Shown here in pieces: positions 45,767 to 57,028 of a stretch of DNA of 64,000 nucleotides. The notes under the pieces are model-generated. The model saw only the letters and a program-made list of their open reading frames with translations, ran no database searches and was not told where the DNA came from. Each line of letters opens with the position of its first letter. Positions within the stretch are counted from its first letter, which is position 1. Source of the stretch: Candidatus Nanosynbacter sp. HMT-352 (GTDB taxonomy: Bacteria; Patescibacteriota; Saccharimonadia; Saccharimonadales; Saccharimonadaceae). Where the stretch lies: the NCBI RefSeq assembly GCF_022819365.1, contig NZ_CP089289.1, positions 372,001 to 436,000 of the forward strand. The letters run 5' to 3'. The translations under genes were made by a program, and so were the position numbers.

Positions 45767-45884
45767 TCTTTTTCTTTGGCAGTCGGGGCTTGTGCGACCC
45801 CGAAACCGCTGACTCCGCGTCAGCAGAGGGCGTCTGTCCGCCCTCGGCTTGATTCGCCGACCGGTAATCCGGAAAAGAATCAAA

Positions 45885-45970
45885 GGACATGATTCTGGAA
45901 AAATCCCGCCGCTTTGTTGTGAAAATGGAGTAGCGGTTGATAAGTGGGTTCGACTCCCTCCATGTCCGCC
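45885..45970 (+). other. tRNA/tmRNA-like end pairing within the island
   Basis: GGACATG (45885-45891) followed by ATTCTGGA, as at the 5' end of tmRNA, pairs perfectly with CATGTCC (45961-45967), which is preceded by a T-arm-like GTGGGTTCGACTCCCTC (one mismatch) and followed by GCCG rather than CCA. The interior is only about 50 bases, with CCGCT/AGCGG. No normal anticodon arm or tag frame fits. It may be a shrunken tmRNA or an integration scar in a tRNA/tmRNA gene. Confidence 0.4.
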
Positions 45971-46094
45971 GGGAAGCAAGACAACGGTGTTTTGCTTCCC
46001 TCCCATTCTTGGGCTCGCGAGATTCGTTCGTCGCAGATTCTTCTCTCAAAGATGAGATTAGAAACTCCGAACAGAACCGCTTGAGCCCGCCCAC

Positions 46095-46132
46095 ACCCTA
46101 TCTCGATGATGAGATAGGGTTTTCTCCTTTTT
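46095..46132 (+). terminator. Strong intrinsic terminator closing the island
   Basis: ACCCTATCTC / GAGATAGGGT perfect 10-bp stem with a six-base loop, followed by TTTCTCCTTTTT. Confidence 0.9.
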
Positions 46133-46149
46133 GTGATAAAATAACAGAA

Positions 46150-47109
46150 ATGACATCGTTTTGGAATGATTTACCACAGCCATTTTTTATATTGGCACCA
46201 ATGGAAGCCGTCACCGACGTCGTGTTTCGTCATGTCGTGAAACAGGCTGGCGCGCCAGATATATTTTTCACCGAGTTCGCAAATGCCACCGGCTGGGTTC
46301 ACGCTGGCGACAAAGCTATAGCTGGGCGACTAATTAAAACCGACGATGAGCAGCCGCTTATTGCGCAAATCTGGGGTGGCGAGCCAGGGGATATGGAAGC
46401 TTTCGCTAAGCACTGCGCGGAACTTGGCTTTAACGGAATTGATATCAATATGGGATGTCCCGCCAAATCTGCCATTAAAAGCGGTGGCGCAGCTCTGATT
46501 CGTCGACCTGACATAGCGATAGCTGCAATTGAAGCCGCCAAAAAATCTGGATTGCCAGTTAGTGTAAAAACTCGGCTGGGCTATACTTATGTCGATGAAT
46601 GGCGAGAGTGGCTGACGACAATTCTCAAACAAGACATCGTGAATTTGACGATTCATCTGCGCACCAAAAAAGAGATGAGTAAAGTTGCGGCGCATTACGA
46701 ATTGATTGACGAGATTATTAAGCTGCGCGATGAAATTGCCCCACAAACGCTCCTGACTATCAACGGCGACATTCGCGACCGAGAGCATGGGCTGGAAATT
46801 GCCAGAAAACATCCCGGCGTGAATGGAATTATGATTGGGCGAGGCGTTTTCAGTGATCCGTTTTGCTTCCGCGAGTCGAAGGTCAACATAGATAATCATA
46901 AAGAAGAACTGTTGACACTTCTTAATTATCACTTGGATTTGTTTGATTCTTATCAGCCGATTTTAGGGCGACCTTTTGAAACCCTAAAACGTTTTTTCAA
47001 GATTTATATTCGCGATTTTGACGGCGCAAAGGAGCTTCGGGAGAAATTGATGCACACCACGACGACAGACGAAGTCCGCCTAGCTATTGCAAATATACAT
47101 GATTTATGA
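46150..47109 (+). CDS. dus: tRNA-dihydrouridine synthase
   Basis: 319 residues from ATG 46150; an in-frame extension into the structured island upstream (to 45937) is spurious. FMN-binding TIM barrel with LAPMEAVTDVVFR, FTEFANATG, QIWGGEPGDM, DINMGCPAKSAIKSGGAAL (catalytic Cys), VSVKTRLGY, NGDIRD and IMIGRGVFSDPF. Reduces U to D in the tRNA D-loop. TAAAAT ends seven bases before the ATG (leaderless). Confidence 0.95.
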   Translation: MTSFWNDLPQPFFILAPMEAVTDVVFRHVVKQAGAPDIFFTEFANATGWVHAGDKAIAGRLIKTDDEQPLIAQIWGGEPGDMEAFAKHCAELGFNGIDINMGCPAKSAIKSGGAALIRRPDIAIAAIEAAKKSGLPVSVKTRLGYTYVDEWREWLTTILKQDIVNLTIHLRTKKEMSKVAAHYELIDEIIKLRDEIAPQTLLTINGDIRDREHGLEIARKHPGVNGIMIGRGVFSDPFCFRESKVNIDNHKEELLTLLNYHLDLFDSYQPILGRPFETLKRFFKIYIRDFDGAKELREKLMHTTTTDEVRLAIANIHDL

Positions 47110-47122
47110 TATAAAATAGTTT

Positions 47123-47998
47123 ATGCGTCAGCTCGAAAGATATTCATCTATAACACCAATCGCTATTGATGATACGAGCGATTTACGGGAACAAGTAGAT
47201 CAACTGTTTCCAGGAGATATTGCATTATTTGGCACTGACCGGTTAGGCGTGCCGTTAGATTATCTTTATATAGGATTAAATCCTCGCGACGACTACTCAG
47301 AAGGTCGCCGCAATAGCATCAATGAAGTTGGGTTTTATGATGCGACATCGTACTGCTCGGGCATACCTCTCGCAACCCAACCTTGGGCAATCAAGCCATA
47401 TCTTACACCGCGCGCAGCATTGAAAGATATTGATACTATGCGACACATCAATAGTCTAGAACATCCTCAAGCAATTCGTACCTTCGAACCGAAAGGCGTT
47501 ATCCGCCTCGAGAATAGAGAAGTGGCAGTGATTACCGATTTTATACAAGGCGTGCGGAGCTGCGACAGCCTAGTCGACGAATACCGCGAAACTATGCTAC
47601 CTGAAGAAAAAGCACGGCTTATCGCCCGTACTGCATTCGCTACTATGCACTATTTTCACAGCCTAGAAAAACCGTATACAATGAATGACGCGCAAATAAA
47701 AAACTTTGCATTTACCATCAACACTGAACCGTGGTGCATTGATACCGAAACATTTCAGCAGACCAACAAAGACTCGGCAAAAATCTCTAGGTTCGTGCGA
47801 GACGTTGGGAGTTGCGCCTATTCAATGAGCGGTCAATACAATTACGACGGTCAGCGGATGCTAGATCCAGAACTTATTATCAAGTACTTTATTAATCCAT
47901 ACGAAGAGAGTATCCCTGATCTATATTCTTATGGCACTGTCGATATCGTGCAAGCGTCAATCGAAGGCCTCAAGCAAGACATAGCACGAGGAGCCTAA
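47123..47998 (+). CDS. Kinase-like fold protein, unknown
   Basis: 291 residues, not firmly assigned. The C-terminal half has features of a protein-kinase-like fold: TMHYFHSLEKPYTMNDAQIKNFAF (a possible catalytic-loop equivalent with D and N) followed by CIDTETFQQ, which may equal the metal-binding DFG position. VIRLENREVAVITDFIQG resembles the hinge strand. It could phosphorylate a small molecule or lipid, or be a pseudokinase. TAAAAT ends five bases before the ATG (leaderless). It lies just after dus. Confidence 0.6.
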   Translation: MRQLERYSSITPIAIDDTSDLREQVDQLFPGDIALFGTDRLGVPLDYLYIGLNPRDDYSEGRRNSINEVGFYDATSYCSGIPLATQPWAIKPYLTPRAALKDIDTMRHINSLEHPQAIRTFEPKGVIRLENREVAVITDFIQGVRSCDSLVDEYRETMLPEEKARLIARTAFATMHYFHSLEKPYTMNDAQIKNFAFTINTEPWCIDTETFQQTNKDSAKISRFVRDVGSCAYSMSGQYNYDGQRMLDPELIIKYFINPYEESIPDLYSYGTVDIVQASIEGLKQDIARGA

Positions 47999-48033
47999 TA
48001 ATCAGGCTCCTTCGTAGTATTGCCGATATATAA

Positions 48034-48459
48034 TTAGCGTCGTCGCTTACGCCTATGAAGATCAGCAACCTTCAATCGCACCATATGACGGTCGATAAGC
48101 TGCTTGGCTTTCTCACGCTCAACTTGATCGCCAGCTTCATCACGCGCCTTAATAGCACGTTCCAGAGCCTTCTGAGTTTCCGCCTCGATGATGTCATCGC
48201 CGTGATCAGCTTCATCAACCAGAATCTGCACCGACGAATAGTCAATTTTTACCACGCCACCAGAGATTGCAAAATATTCCAACTGGTTATCGGAATCTTC
48301 TTTATGTCGACGCACGGTAATCACGCCGTCCCGTGCAATCGTCACTAGCGGCTCGTGGCTTGGGAAAACGGAAATTTCGCCGTCAGTAGTCGGAATTGAC
48401 ACCGAATAAACTTCTTCGTCAACCTTCGTACCGACAAGTGTGACTAATGACAATTTCAT
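48034..48459 (-). CDS. atpC: ATP synthase epsilon subunit
   Basis: 141 residues. N-terminal beta sandwich (LVGTKVDEEVYSVSIPTTDGEISVFPSHEPLVTIARDGVI) and C-terminal helical hairpin ending LKVADLHRRKRRR. Part of the rotor that couples F1 and can inhibit ATP hydrolysis. Last gene of the atp operon; starts two bases after atpD. Confidence 0.93.
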   Translation of the reverse strand: MKLSLVTLVGTKVDEEVYSVSIPTTDGEISVFPSHEPLVTIARDGVITVRRHKEDSDNQLEYFAISGGVVKIDYSSVQILVDEADHGDDIIEAETQKALERAIKARDEAGDQVEREKAKQLIDRHMVRLKVADLHRRKRRR

Positions 48460-48461
48460 GA

Positions 48462-50791
<2,330 letters not shown>

Positions 50792-50794
50792 GAA

Positions 50795-52321
50795 TTACTC
50801 CTCAAATCCTTTCGCTATTTCTTTTGTAGCTTCGTCAATCAATTTCAATTGCTCATCCGAAGGCTTGTCGCCCTTGTTTAACTCACGCATAGCATCTTTA
50901 GAATTTTTCCAGAGATAAGTCAATAGGGCAGACTGCGCGTCTTTAATCTTAGAAACTGGAACATCGTCAAACATACCGCCAGTCACCGCGTGAATGCTGA
51001 CAAATTGTTCCCAAACGCTCATTGGTTGATATTGTGGCTGCTTCAGAAGTTCAGTGAGTCGCTGACCGCGGTCAATTTGAGCCTTTGTCGCATCGTCAAG
51101 GTCTGAGCCGAATTGAGCGAATGATGCCAATTCGCGGAACTGAGAAAGACCAAGCTTTAAGTTTCCACCGACAGATTTAACGGCTTTCGTCTGAGCTGCG
51201 CCACCAACACGAGAAACTGATAGACCGGCTGAGATGGCTGGGCGAATGCCTTGATAGAACAAGTCGGTTTCCAGGAAAATCTGACCGTCGGTAATAGAGA
51301 TCACGTTGGTCGGAATGTAAGCGGAAATGTCGCCAGCTTGCGTTTCAATGATTGGTAGAGCAGTCAAGCTTCCCGCGCCAAGTTTATCTGACAATTTAGC
51401 CGATCGCTCCAATAATCGTGAGTGCAAATAGAAGACGTCACCTGGGTAGGCTTCGCGTCCTGGTGGACGGCGCAACAATAGCGACATCTGTCGATAAGCC
51501 ACCGCGTGCTTGGTCAAATCGTCATAAATCATCAATGCGTGACCGCCGTTGTCTCGGAAGTATTCTCCCATGGCTGTACCAGCGTAAGGTGCCAAATAAA
51601 GCAGGGAGGCCGCGTCGGACGGGCTGGTTGCGACGATAATCGTCTGGTCCATCACGCCTTCTTCTTTCAATCGGTCGACCAACCTGGCAATCTTCGACAA
51701 TTTCTGACCAATAGCCACATAAACGTTCACCACGCCAGTTTTTTGACGAGCCTGGTTAATCATCGTATCGATAGCAATTGCCGTCTTACCAGTCTGGCGG
51801 TCACCAATGATAAGCTCACGCTGACCACGACCGATCGGGAACATCGCGTCAATCGACATAATACCAGTCATCAGAGGTTCGTGAACTGACTTACGACCCA
51901 TCACGCCAATGGCAGGACGCTCAATTAAACCACGTTTCTTCGTTTTAATCGCTGGACCATCGTCAAGAGGTCGACCTAGCGGGTCAACCACTCGGCCCAA
52001 TAGTTCTTCGCCAACAGGAACGTCTAGCACCGAACCTTTACGGCGAACGCTAGCACCGGCCTTAACCTTATCTTCGCCGCCAAGAATCACCGCACCAATT
52101 TCATCTTCCATCAAGTTCAAAGCAAATGCTTCAACCGTTCCGCCGTCAGTTTCAATTTCCAGCACTTCACTATAGCCAGCGCTACTTAAGCCGTGCACCC
52201 AAGCCACACCATCACCGACGCGAATAACCACGCCGGCATCTTCCAAACCTTCTGTCGCCTCCAGCTGCGCGATTTTTTCCCGCAGGCTTTTGGCTAATTC
52301 TGTCACATCAATCTTGCTCAT
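50795..52321 (-). CDS. atpA: ATP synthase alpha subunit
   Basis: 508 residues. [13 protein letters not shown]-loop, [46 protein letters not shown], and [21 protein letters not shown]-terminal tail. Non-catalytic nucleotide subunit of F1. Confidence 0.98.
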   Translation of the reverse strand: MSKIDVTELAKSLREKIAQLEATEGLEDAGVVIRVGDGVAWVHGLSSAGYSEVLEIETDGGTVEAFALNLMEDEIGAVILGGEDKVKAGASVRRKGSVLDVPVGEELLGRVVDPLGRPLDDGPAIKTKKRGLIERPAIGVMGRKSVHEPLMTGIMSIDAMFPIGRGQRELIIGDRQTGKTAIAIDTMINQARQKTGVVNVYVAIGQKLSKIARLVDRLKEEGVMDQTIIVATSPSDAASLLYLAPYAGTAMGEYFRDNGGHALMIYDDLTKHAVAYRQMSLLLRRPPGREAYPGDVFYLHSRLLERSAKLSDKLGAGSLTALPIIETQAGDISAYIPTNVISITDGQIFLETDLFYQGIRPAISAGLSVSRVGGAAQTKAVKSVGGNLKLGLSQFRELASFAQFGSDLDDATKAQIDRGQRLTELLKQPQYQPMSVWEQFVSIHAVTGGMFDDVPVSKIKDAQSALLTYLWKNSKDAMRELNKGDKPSDEQLKLIDEATKEIAKGFEE

Positions 52322-52329
52322 TTTTCCTC

Positions 52330-52728
52330 CTAGATTTTCTTCGCCCGCAAGTCGTTTAACTTCTTCGAAACCGTTGCGTCCAGTGTTGCGGTCGGCGTTT
52401 GTAGCTTAAATCCGCCAATCAACGTCGGGTCAATTGATTCTCTTAGCGACACTTTTGGCTTGCTATTTTTATCGCTCGCCGCAGCCGCCAGAAATTGCTC
52501 TATTTTACGCCTTGTATTATCATCAAGCGCTCTCGCGCTCTCGACCGACGCCACAATCTCACCACGCTCAGCCAATTCAGCCTCAATATCTCGCACCAAC
52601 AAATCAACTTCACGTTCGTGCTTTTCGTAAATCAAAAGACCAGCAATTTCTTCCAACACCGCGTCATTGCCAGCTAAAATTTGTTCAGCTGCGTATCTCG
52701 CCAACTTTCTCCTGGACACTAATCTCAT
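52330..52728 (-). CDS. atpH: ATP synthase delta subunit
   Basis: 132 residues, shorter than the usual 175-180. It has the C-terminal [36 protein letters not shown] hallmark of OSCP/delta. The N-terminal domain is reduced. Links the stator to alpha3beta3. Its start is adjacent to the atpF stop. Confidence 0.88.
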   Translation of the reverse strand: MRLVSRRKLARYAAEQILAGNDAVLEEIAGLLIYEKHEREVDLLVRDIEAELAERGEIVASVESARALDDNTRRKIEQFLAAAASDKNSKPKVSLRESIDPTLIGGFKLQTPTATLDATVSKKLNDLRAKKI

Positions 52729-53271
52729 CTATTCAGCCTCCTCAAGCGCTTCCGAAATCAGCTTTGTATCTTTCTTCGCATCAATTTTCTCGCCCAAAAC
52801 CTTGCCAGTCGCTTCAGCCACCAACTCTAATGTCGAATTGTGCAGGTCTTTCTTAGCGTTTTCAATTTCTTGAGCAATCGTATTATGCGCTTCTTTAATC
52901 AAAGCTTCAGATTTGGCAGTCGCTTTTTTAGCCGCTTCTTCAACAACTTCGGTCGCTTCTTCTCGAGCAGACGCCACGATGTCGCTAGCTTGCGCTCGTG
53001 CTTTTCGCATCATTTCGGCGGTCATTTCTTCGGCTCGATCGGCATTTTCCTTGGCAGATTTTGCCGCCGCGTCAGCCGCCTTCAGGTCTTTTTCTCGCTT
53101 GACGAGCATTTCCATCATTGGCGGATAAACAAACTTGCGAAGAACAAATAGCAAGATTAAGAATGCTACCGTCTGAAACGCCAACAGCGCCCAATCAATA
53201 CCTAGCGAATCAAACAAACCAGCTTTTTCCGATGCGCCAGAATTGGCAAATTGTGTTAATATTTTCTCCAC
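52729..53271 (-). CDS. atpF: ATP synthase b subunit
   Basis: 180 residues. One membrane helix (LLAFQTVAFLILLFVLRKFVYPPM, about 28-50), then a long Ala/Glu/Lys coiled coil, as in the peripheral stalk. KSAKENADRAEEMTAEMMRKARAQA is typical. Confidence 0.95.
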   Translation of the reverse strand: MEKILTQFANSGASEKAGLFDSLGIDWALLAFQTVAFLILLFVLRKFVYPPMMEMLVKREKDLKAADAAAKSAKENADRAEEMTAEMMRKARAQASDIVASAREEATEVVEEAAKKATAKSEALIKEAHNTIAQEIENAKKDLHNSTLELVAEATGKVLGEKIDAKKDTKLISEALEEAE

Positions 53272-53287
53272 AATTTACTCCCGAAAA

Positions 53288-53500
53288 CTACATAACTTTG
53301 CCGACGATTGCTGCGACGAAACCGATAATAGCAATAGCGTCGATGAATGAAATACCCAAGATCATCATTGTGCGTAGGTCGTTGATTTTTTCTGGGTTAC
53401 GACCAGCTGCGTTCATAGCTGCTGCACCAACGATTGCGGCACCAATTGCTGCAAATGCTGCTGGGATTGCGTAGGTAAGTGTGAATGCTAATGCTTCCAT
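53288..53500 (-). CDS. atpE: ATP synthase c subunit
   Basis: 70 residues, two helices. The turn GRNPEKINDLRT and the ion-binding helix MMILGISFIDAIAIIGFVAA, with Asp (ISFIDA) in the place of the essential acid. The polar residues typical of sodium-type c-subunits (Gln/Ser pair) are not obvious, so proton coupling is more likely. Confidence 0.95.
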   Translation of the reverse strand: MEALAFTLTYAIPAAFAAIGAAIVGAAAMNAAGRNPEKINDLRTMMILGISFIDAIAIIGFVAAIVGKVM

Positions 53501-53536
53501 GGTTAATATTCTCCTTTTAATTAATTATTACCTAAT

Positions 53537-54373
53537 TTAATCACTCTCTGATATTGCTAATTTATTAGTTTCAACAGAGGAGTGAACTTCATCAATTGGC
53601 TCATGCGAATCATGGTGAGCCAGCCCCAGGGAAATAAACACAGTTGATAGCATAAAGAAAATATACGCCTGAATACCGCCAATAAACAGCTCAAAGAAAT
53701 AGAATGGCTGCAGAGCCACAGGTGACAAAAACTTCGTCATGTAAGCGATAATTGCCAAGAGAATTTCGCCAGCCAAAACGTTACCAAACAGACGGAAACT
53801 CAGCCCCAGCATTCGCGAAAACTCAGCCACCAATTCCAGAATGCCAACAAATGACATAATTGGATCACGTAGCGGGTTAACGAAATATCGCCCCAAATTG
53901 CCCTTAAAGCCCAAATACTTAAACGCGTAAATCTGAGCCGCAACAATCGTTACAATTGCCAAACCGAATGTCATATTAAGATCCGCCACACCACCACGGA
54001 ATAGAGGAGTGTGATGCTCGCCAATTGTAATTGGACCAACGATCGGCAAAAGCCCCAGCCAGTACTGCGCAACGATAAAGAAAAACAACGTAATACAAAG
54101 CGGAGCAACTTTACGCGCCCATTTTTGATCTGGAATAACTTGGCAAACTGTATTATAAAGTCCGTCGAACGTCCACTGAATTAGTCTTGTGATAAAATTA
54201 TGTTTCTTTTTACCTAAAACCGCCGCACGAGTACGGAACATTGCCCACACCAATACGATCAATCCCAAGAATCCCATCAGGTGCGAATTCGTAATAGATA
54301 CGCCAGCAATATTGAGAACTTCGTCAACCTTTACTGAAATATGCGGACCAGCGCTTGCCATATAATCAATCAT
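53537..54373 (-). CDS. atpB: ATP synthase a subunit
   Basis: 278 residues with five or more helices. The conserved Arg helix is seen in SRMLGLSFRLFGNVLAGEILL, and FFELFIGGIQAYIFFMLSTVFISLGLAHH at the end. Holds the ion path. The atpI stop overlaps its start by four bases. Confidence 0.95.
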   Translation of the reverse strand: MIDYMASAGPHISVKVDEVLNIAGVSITNSHLMGFLGLIVLVWAMFRTRAAVLGKKKHNFITRLIQWTFDGLYNTVCQVIPDQKWARKVAPLCITLFFFIVAQYWLGLLPIVGPITIGEHHTPLFRGGVADLNMTFGLAIVTIVAAQIYAFKYLGFKGNLGRYFVNPLRDPIMSFVGILELVAEFSRMLGLSFRLFGNVLAGEILLAIIAYMTKFLSPVALQPFYFFELFIGGIQAYIFFMLSTVFISLGLAHHDSHEPIDEVHSSVETNKLAISESD

Positions 54374-54630
54374 TTCTTCAACTCCTGCTGTTTAATTTTA
54401 GCAATTTGCAAAGCCACGAGAATCACTGAGATAATCGCGCCAGAAATAATTCCAGCAAGTAACCATCTCATCTTCATTCCGCTGACATTATCCAGCCACA
54501 ATCCCAACAAGGTCAAACCAATTGTTGGCAAAAACATTCGCCACATTGTACCAATCATCGTCCTTGCTAAAATCATCATCGCACCAGAATCGCCTGTATC
54601 ATTAGCCGAAATGTCAGTTTCTTTTACCAT
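54370..54630 (-). CDS. AtpI/AtpZ-like small membrane protein, first in atp operon
   Basis: 86 residues, two membrane helices (about 28-48 and 54-76: FLPTIGLTLLGLWLDNVSG, LLAGIISGAIISVILVALQIA). Small hydrophobic protein at the head of the ATP synthase operon, like AtpI or AtpZ, which help assemble the c ring or handle Mg. TATAGT lies eight bases before the ATG, so the operon mRNA may be leaderless. Confidence 0.75.
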   Translation of the reverse strand: MVKETDISANDTGDSGAMMILARTMIGTMWRMFLPTIGLTLLGLWLDNVSGMKMRWLLAGIISGAIISVILVALQIAKIKQQELKK

Positions 54631-54669
54631 TACTTTCCACTATATCAATCTGTTATACTATTTTGCAAG

Positions 54670-54900
54670 ATGCCGCGGCGAAATTATTCAAAAAATAGTC
54701 AAAAAACCCAAAAAACATCATTGATGTCAATTTCAGGGTTGGCTAATTGCCAGAAAAAACGTCGCTTCTCAACAGAGATAAAAGCCCGCCAAGCAGCAGA
54801 AATCCAAGAATTAGCAAACCCGAATTTGTCGATTGATATATATCACTGCGAATGGTGCAAAAATTGGCATTTGACGTCGAAGAATTCTAAATATACGTAA
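54670..54900 (+). CDS. Small protein with CxxC end motif
   Basis: 76 residues. Basic, Lys/Gln/Ser-rich N-terminus with MPRRNYSKNSQKTQ, then a helix and the C-terminal IYHCEWCKNWHLTSK: a CxxC followed by WH, typical of small zinc-ribbon-like phage and mobile-element proteins. TATACT ends ten bases before the ATG. Function unknown. Confidence 0.6.
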   Translation: MPRRNYSKNSQKTQKTSLMSISGLANCQKKRRFSTEIKARQAAEIQELANPNLSIDIYHCEWCKNWHLTSKNSKYT

Positions 54901-54942
54901 CCGTTATGCTATAATTGGAAGTGTTATTAAATAGGGGAATAT

Positions 54943-55230
54943 ATGAGCGAAGACACAACGAACAACCATCAAGACACAAAAGTTGTCGTGTACAACACTA
55001 GCTGGTGTGCGTTTTGCCACACGGAAATGGAATGGCTGAAGAAGCTGGGAATTGATTTTGTTTCCAAAGATATCGAGGCCGATCCTGGCGCAAAAGAGGA
55101 ATTGCTAAATAAAAATGGCGGCAATTTCCAAGGCGTGCCCGTAACGGATATTAACGGAGAATTAGTGCTTGGTTTTGATCGACCGAAACTACAAGATTTG
55201 CTACGAAAAAACGGCTTACTAGCCGACTAA
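54943..55230 (+). CDS. Glutaredoxin-like protein
   Basis: 95 residues. VVVYNTSWCAFCHTEMEWL carries the CxxC redox site near residue 25; GVPVTDINGELVLGFDRPKLQDLL has the cis-Pro and the C-terminal helix of glutaredoxin/NrdH. It reduces disulfides in the cytosol. RBS AGGGGAA; TGCTATAAT about 28 bases upstream. Confidence 0.9.
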   Translation: MSEDTTNNHQDTKVVVYNTSWCAFCHTEMEWLKKLGIDFVSKDIEADPGAKEELLNKNGGNFQGVPVTDINGELVLGFDRPKLQDLLRKNGLLAD

Positions 55231-55251
55231 TTTTCTTAAAAACAATTCAAG

Positions 55252-55283
55252 ATTTTCCGTCAAATTCTGGCGGAAAATTTTTA
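55252..55283. terminator. Terminator between the glutaredoxin and ABC-F genes
   Basis: ATTTTCCG / CGGAAAAT stem with T-tail; serves both convergent genes. Confidence 0.85.
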
Positions 55284-56939
55284 TTCTGCGCCAATTTGCA
55301 CAACTTTTCCGCCAAGTTTTTCGCGGAAATAATTATCGTGGCTGACGTAAAGAATCGCGCCGGAATATTTGGCCAACGCCGTTTCCAGCTCTTCGATACT
55401 TGGCAAATCCAAGTGATTCGTCGGCTCGTCTAGAATCAGCAGTTGCGGGTCGTTCGCCAGCATAGCAATAATCTGAAAACGCGCCTTTTGACCGCCAGAT
55501 AAGCGAGCCAGCGGCGTCATCCGATCAGCGTCAGTGAACAAATAGTCAGCCAAAAGTTGCCGAATTTTCGTATCAGAAATCGACAAATCGCGACTCATAT
55601 ACAATTTTTCAATCGCTTTTTCTAGCGGATCAGCCAGATACTTTTCGTCAATTTCTTGCTCGTAAACGCCAATTCGAACCTGCGGATCAAGGAAAATATC
55701 GCCAGAATAAAGAATAGGACCATTGTCAAAACTCTTGCCCGACGCCAGAATCATCCGAATCAATGTAGTTTTACCAGCGCCATTGCGACCCCTAATTTCA
55801 ATCGCTTCACCTTCGCGCAAATCAATATTCACGTCCTCAAACAATATCCGCTCACCAATCCCAACCGCCACATTTTCCGCACGAACCAACACGTGCTGAC
55901 TGCGACTGGAAGCATCTTTCATACTCAAGCGAATATTACGCGACTTGAATTTTCCGTAACGCTCGGCGGATTTATAATCCAATTGACTAGCAGATTCTTT
56001 GTCAATCCAAAACGTCGGCTTTTCCATCTCCGACAATTCCTCCAGCTCCGCTCGCGCCTCATTCTCCAAGCGCTTAAATTTCTGAATCGTGCCGGGATTT
56101 CGCGACTTTTCCTTAAGCCTTTGATAGTCCAAAACTTTTTGCTTCAGGTTAACAATTCGCTTCTCAATCTGCTCAAAATTATTCATTCCAGCCGTCGTCG
56201 CTTGCGCATTCTGCTTCAAATACGCGTCATAATTTCCGCGGTAGCTCACGGCCTGTCCGTCCTTAATCTCAACTATTCGATCAACTTGCCCAAGTACATC
56301 ACGATCATGCGTAATGATTAGCATCGCTTGATGTGGCTGCGAATTCATCCAGTCAATAAACTGCTGTTTCGCAACGTAATCCATGTGGTTTGTTGGCTCG
56401 TCAATTAGCGCCAGATGCGCCTCCGAGTGCATAATTTTAACAATTTCCACCAGCCTTTTTTGGCCGCCAGACAGGGAAGAAATCTTCCGATCACCAAAAC
56501 CGTCTAATTGAAAATTGCTCAGCTCTCGTTCAATTTTTTCTTCAACTTGATAAAATCCTTTTTGGTCAAATCGTTCCAAAGCCTGCGTATATTCCTCAAT
56601 TTTTCGCATATTGTCGCCCATAGTCAGCGGATATTCATCGATGATTTTCTTTAACTTGGAATATTCTGGAAGCCCGCCAAGAATATACGACATGACCGTT
56701 TGATCACCCAAACCGTGATGCTCCTGAGCGGTCGTCGCAACCGTAATGCCGCGCCGAAAAATAACCTCGCCAGTATAATCAGTATCTTTTCCGCTCAATA
56801 TTCCAAACAGCGTCGACTTGCCAACACCGTTACGACCAACCACGCCGACTTTCTCGCCGTCGTCCACACTGAACTTGACGTCTTTCATCAACGTCTTATC
56901 GCCAAAACTTTTTTCAGTAATGTGAATGTCGGCTATCAT
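55281..56939 (-). CDS. ABC-F family ATPase
   Basis: 552 residues from ATG 56939, with TACAAT nine bases upstream on the minus strand (leaderless); the TTG at 56981 lies upstream of the probable RNA start. Two ABC domains: Walker A GRNGVGKST and GRNGAGKTT; signatures LSGGQKRLVEI and LSGGQKARFQI; Walker B LALIDEPTNHMD and LLILDEPTNHLD. Linker with KQKVLDYQRLKEKSRNPGTIQKFKRL. ABC-F proteins act on the ribosome (stalled translation or antibiotic protection). Confidence 0.93.
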   Translation of the reverse strand: MIADIHITEKSFGDKTLMKDVKFSVDDGEKVGVVGRNGVGKSTLFGILSGKDTDYTGEVIFRRGITVATTAQEHHGLGDQTVMSYILGGLPEYSKLKKIIDEYPLTMGDNMRKIEEYTQALERFDQKGFYQVEEKIERELSNFQLDGFGDRKISSLSGGQKRLVEIVKIMHSEAHLALIDEPTNHMDYVAKQQFIDWMNSQPHQAMLIITHDRDVLGQVDRIVEIKDGQAVSYRGNYDAYLKQNAQATTAGMNNFEQIEKRIVNLKQKVLDYQRLKEKSRNPGTIQKFKRLENEARAELEELSEMEKPTFWIDKESASQLDYKSAERYGKFKSRNIRLSMKDASSRSQHVLVRAENVAVGIGERILFEDVNIDLREGEAIEIRGRNGAGKTTLIRMILASGKSFDNGPILYSGDIFLDPQVRIGVYEQEIDEKYLADPLEKAIEKLYMSRDLSISDTKIRQLLADYLFTDADRMTPLARLSGGQKARFQIIAMLANDPQLLILDEPTNHLDLPSIEELETALAKYSGAILYVSHDNYFREKLGGKVVQIGAE

Positions 56940-57028
56940 GCTTGAGATATTGTAACATAAGTCATATTTCAGCCGCACCAAACTAGTCTAAATATACTGT
57001 CGCGTTAAGTTTTGCTATAATATAATCC

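Larger units (their letters stand above)
45413..46132 (+). ncRNA. Structured GC-rich RNA island (unidentified)
   Basis: Promoter TTGCAT (45413) with TATTATAAT after 17 bases. Then perfect hairpins: 9 bp at 45473-45498, 10 bp at 45502-45528 (GACCATGCTT / AAGCATGGTC), a small ORF (45590-45766), then three tandem hairpins (TCGGGG/CCCCGA 45783-45803, GCTGAC/GTCAGC 45808-45824, GAGGGCG/CGCCCTC 45826-45845), a tRNA/tmRNA-like pair, GGGAAGCAA/TTGCTTCCC (45971-46000), and a terminator (46095-46132). It is unlike RNase P RNA or SRP RNA motifs that I know. It could be a non-coding RNA, a decayed integrated element, or a leader plus gene. Confidence 0.45.

Noticed and set aside
45885..45970. Selenocysteine tRNA
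   Set aside because: The ends recall tRNA-Sec, but no TCA anticodon or normal anticodon arm exists in the segment.
45530..45970. tRNA split by a group I intron
   Set aside because: GGTTAGAGCACTTGCC looks like a D-arm, but its 5' acceptor does not pair with the downstream CATGTCC and no group I core motifs were seen.
45539..46094. Two minus-strand open frames in the GC-rich island
   Set aside because: No start context, and they run across the tandem hairpins and terminator stems; codon patterns are those of antisense shadows.
45413..46132. RNase P RNA or SRP RNA
   Set aside because: The conserved P4 and SRP motifs that I know are absent in either strand.
45937..46149. In-frame upstream extension of dus
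   Set aside because: It runs through two terminator hairpins and the tRNA-like segment; the family's N-terminus and a -10 box point to the ATG at 46150.
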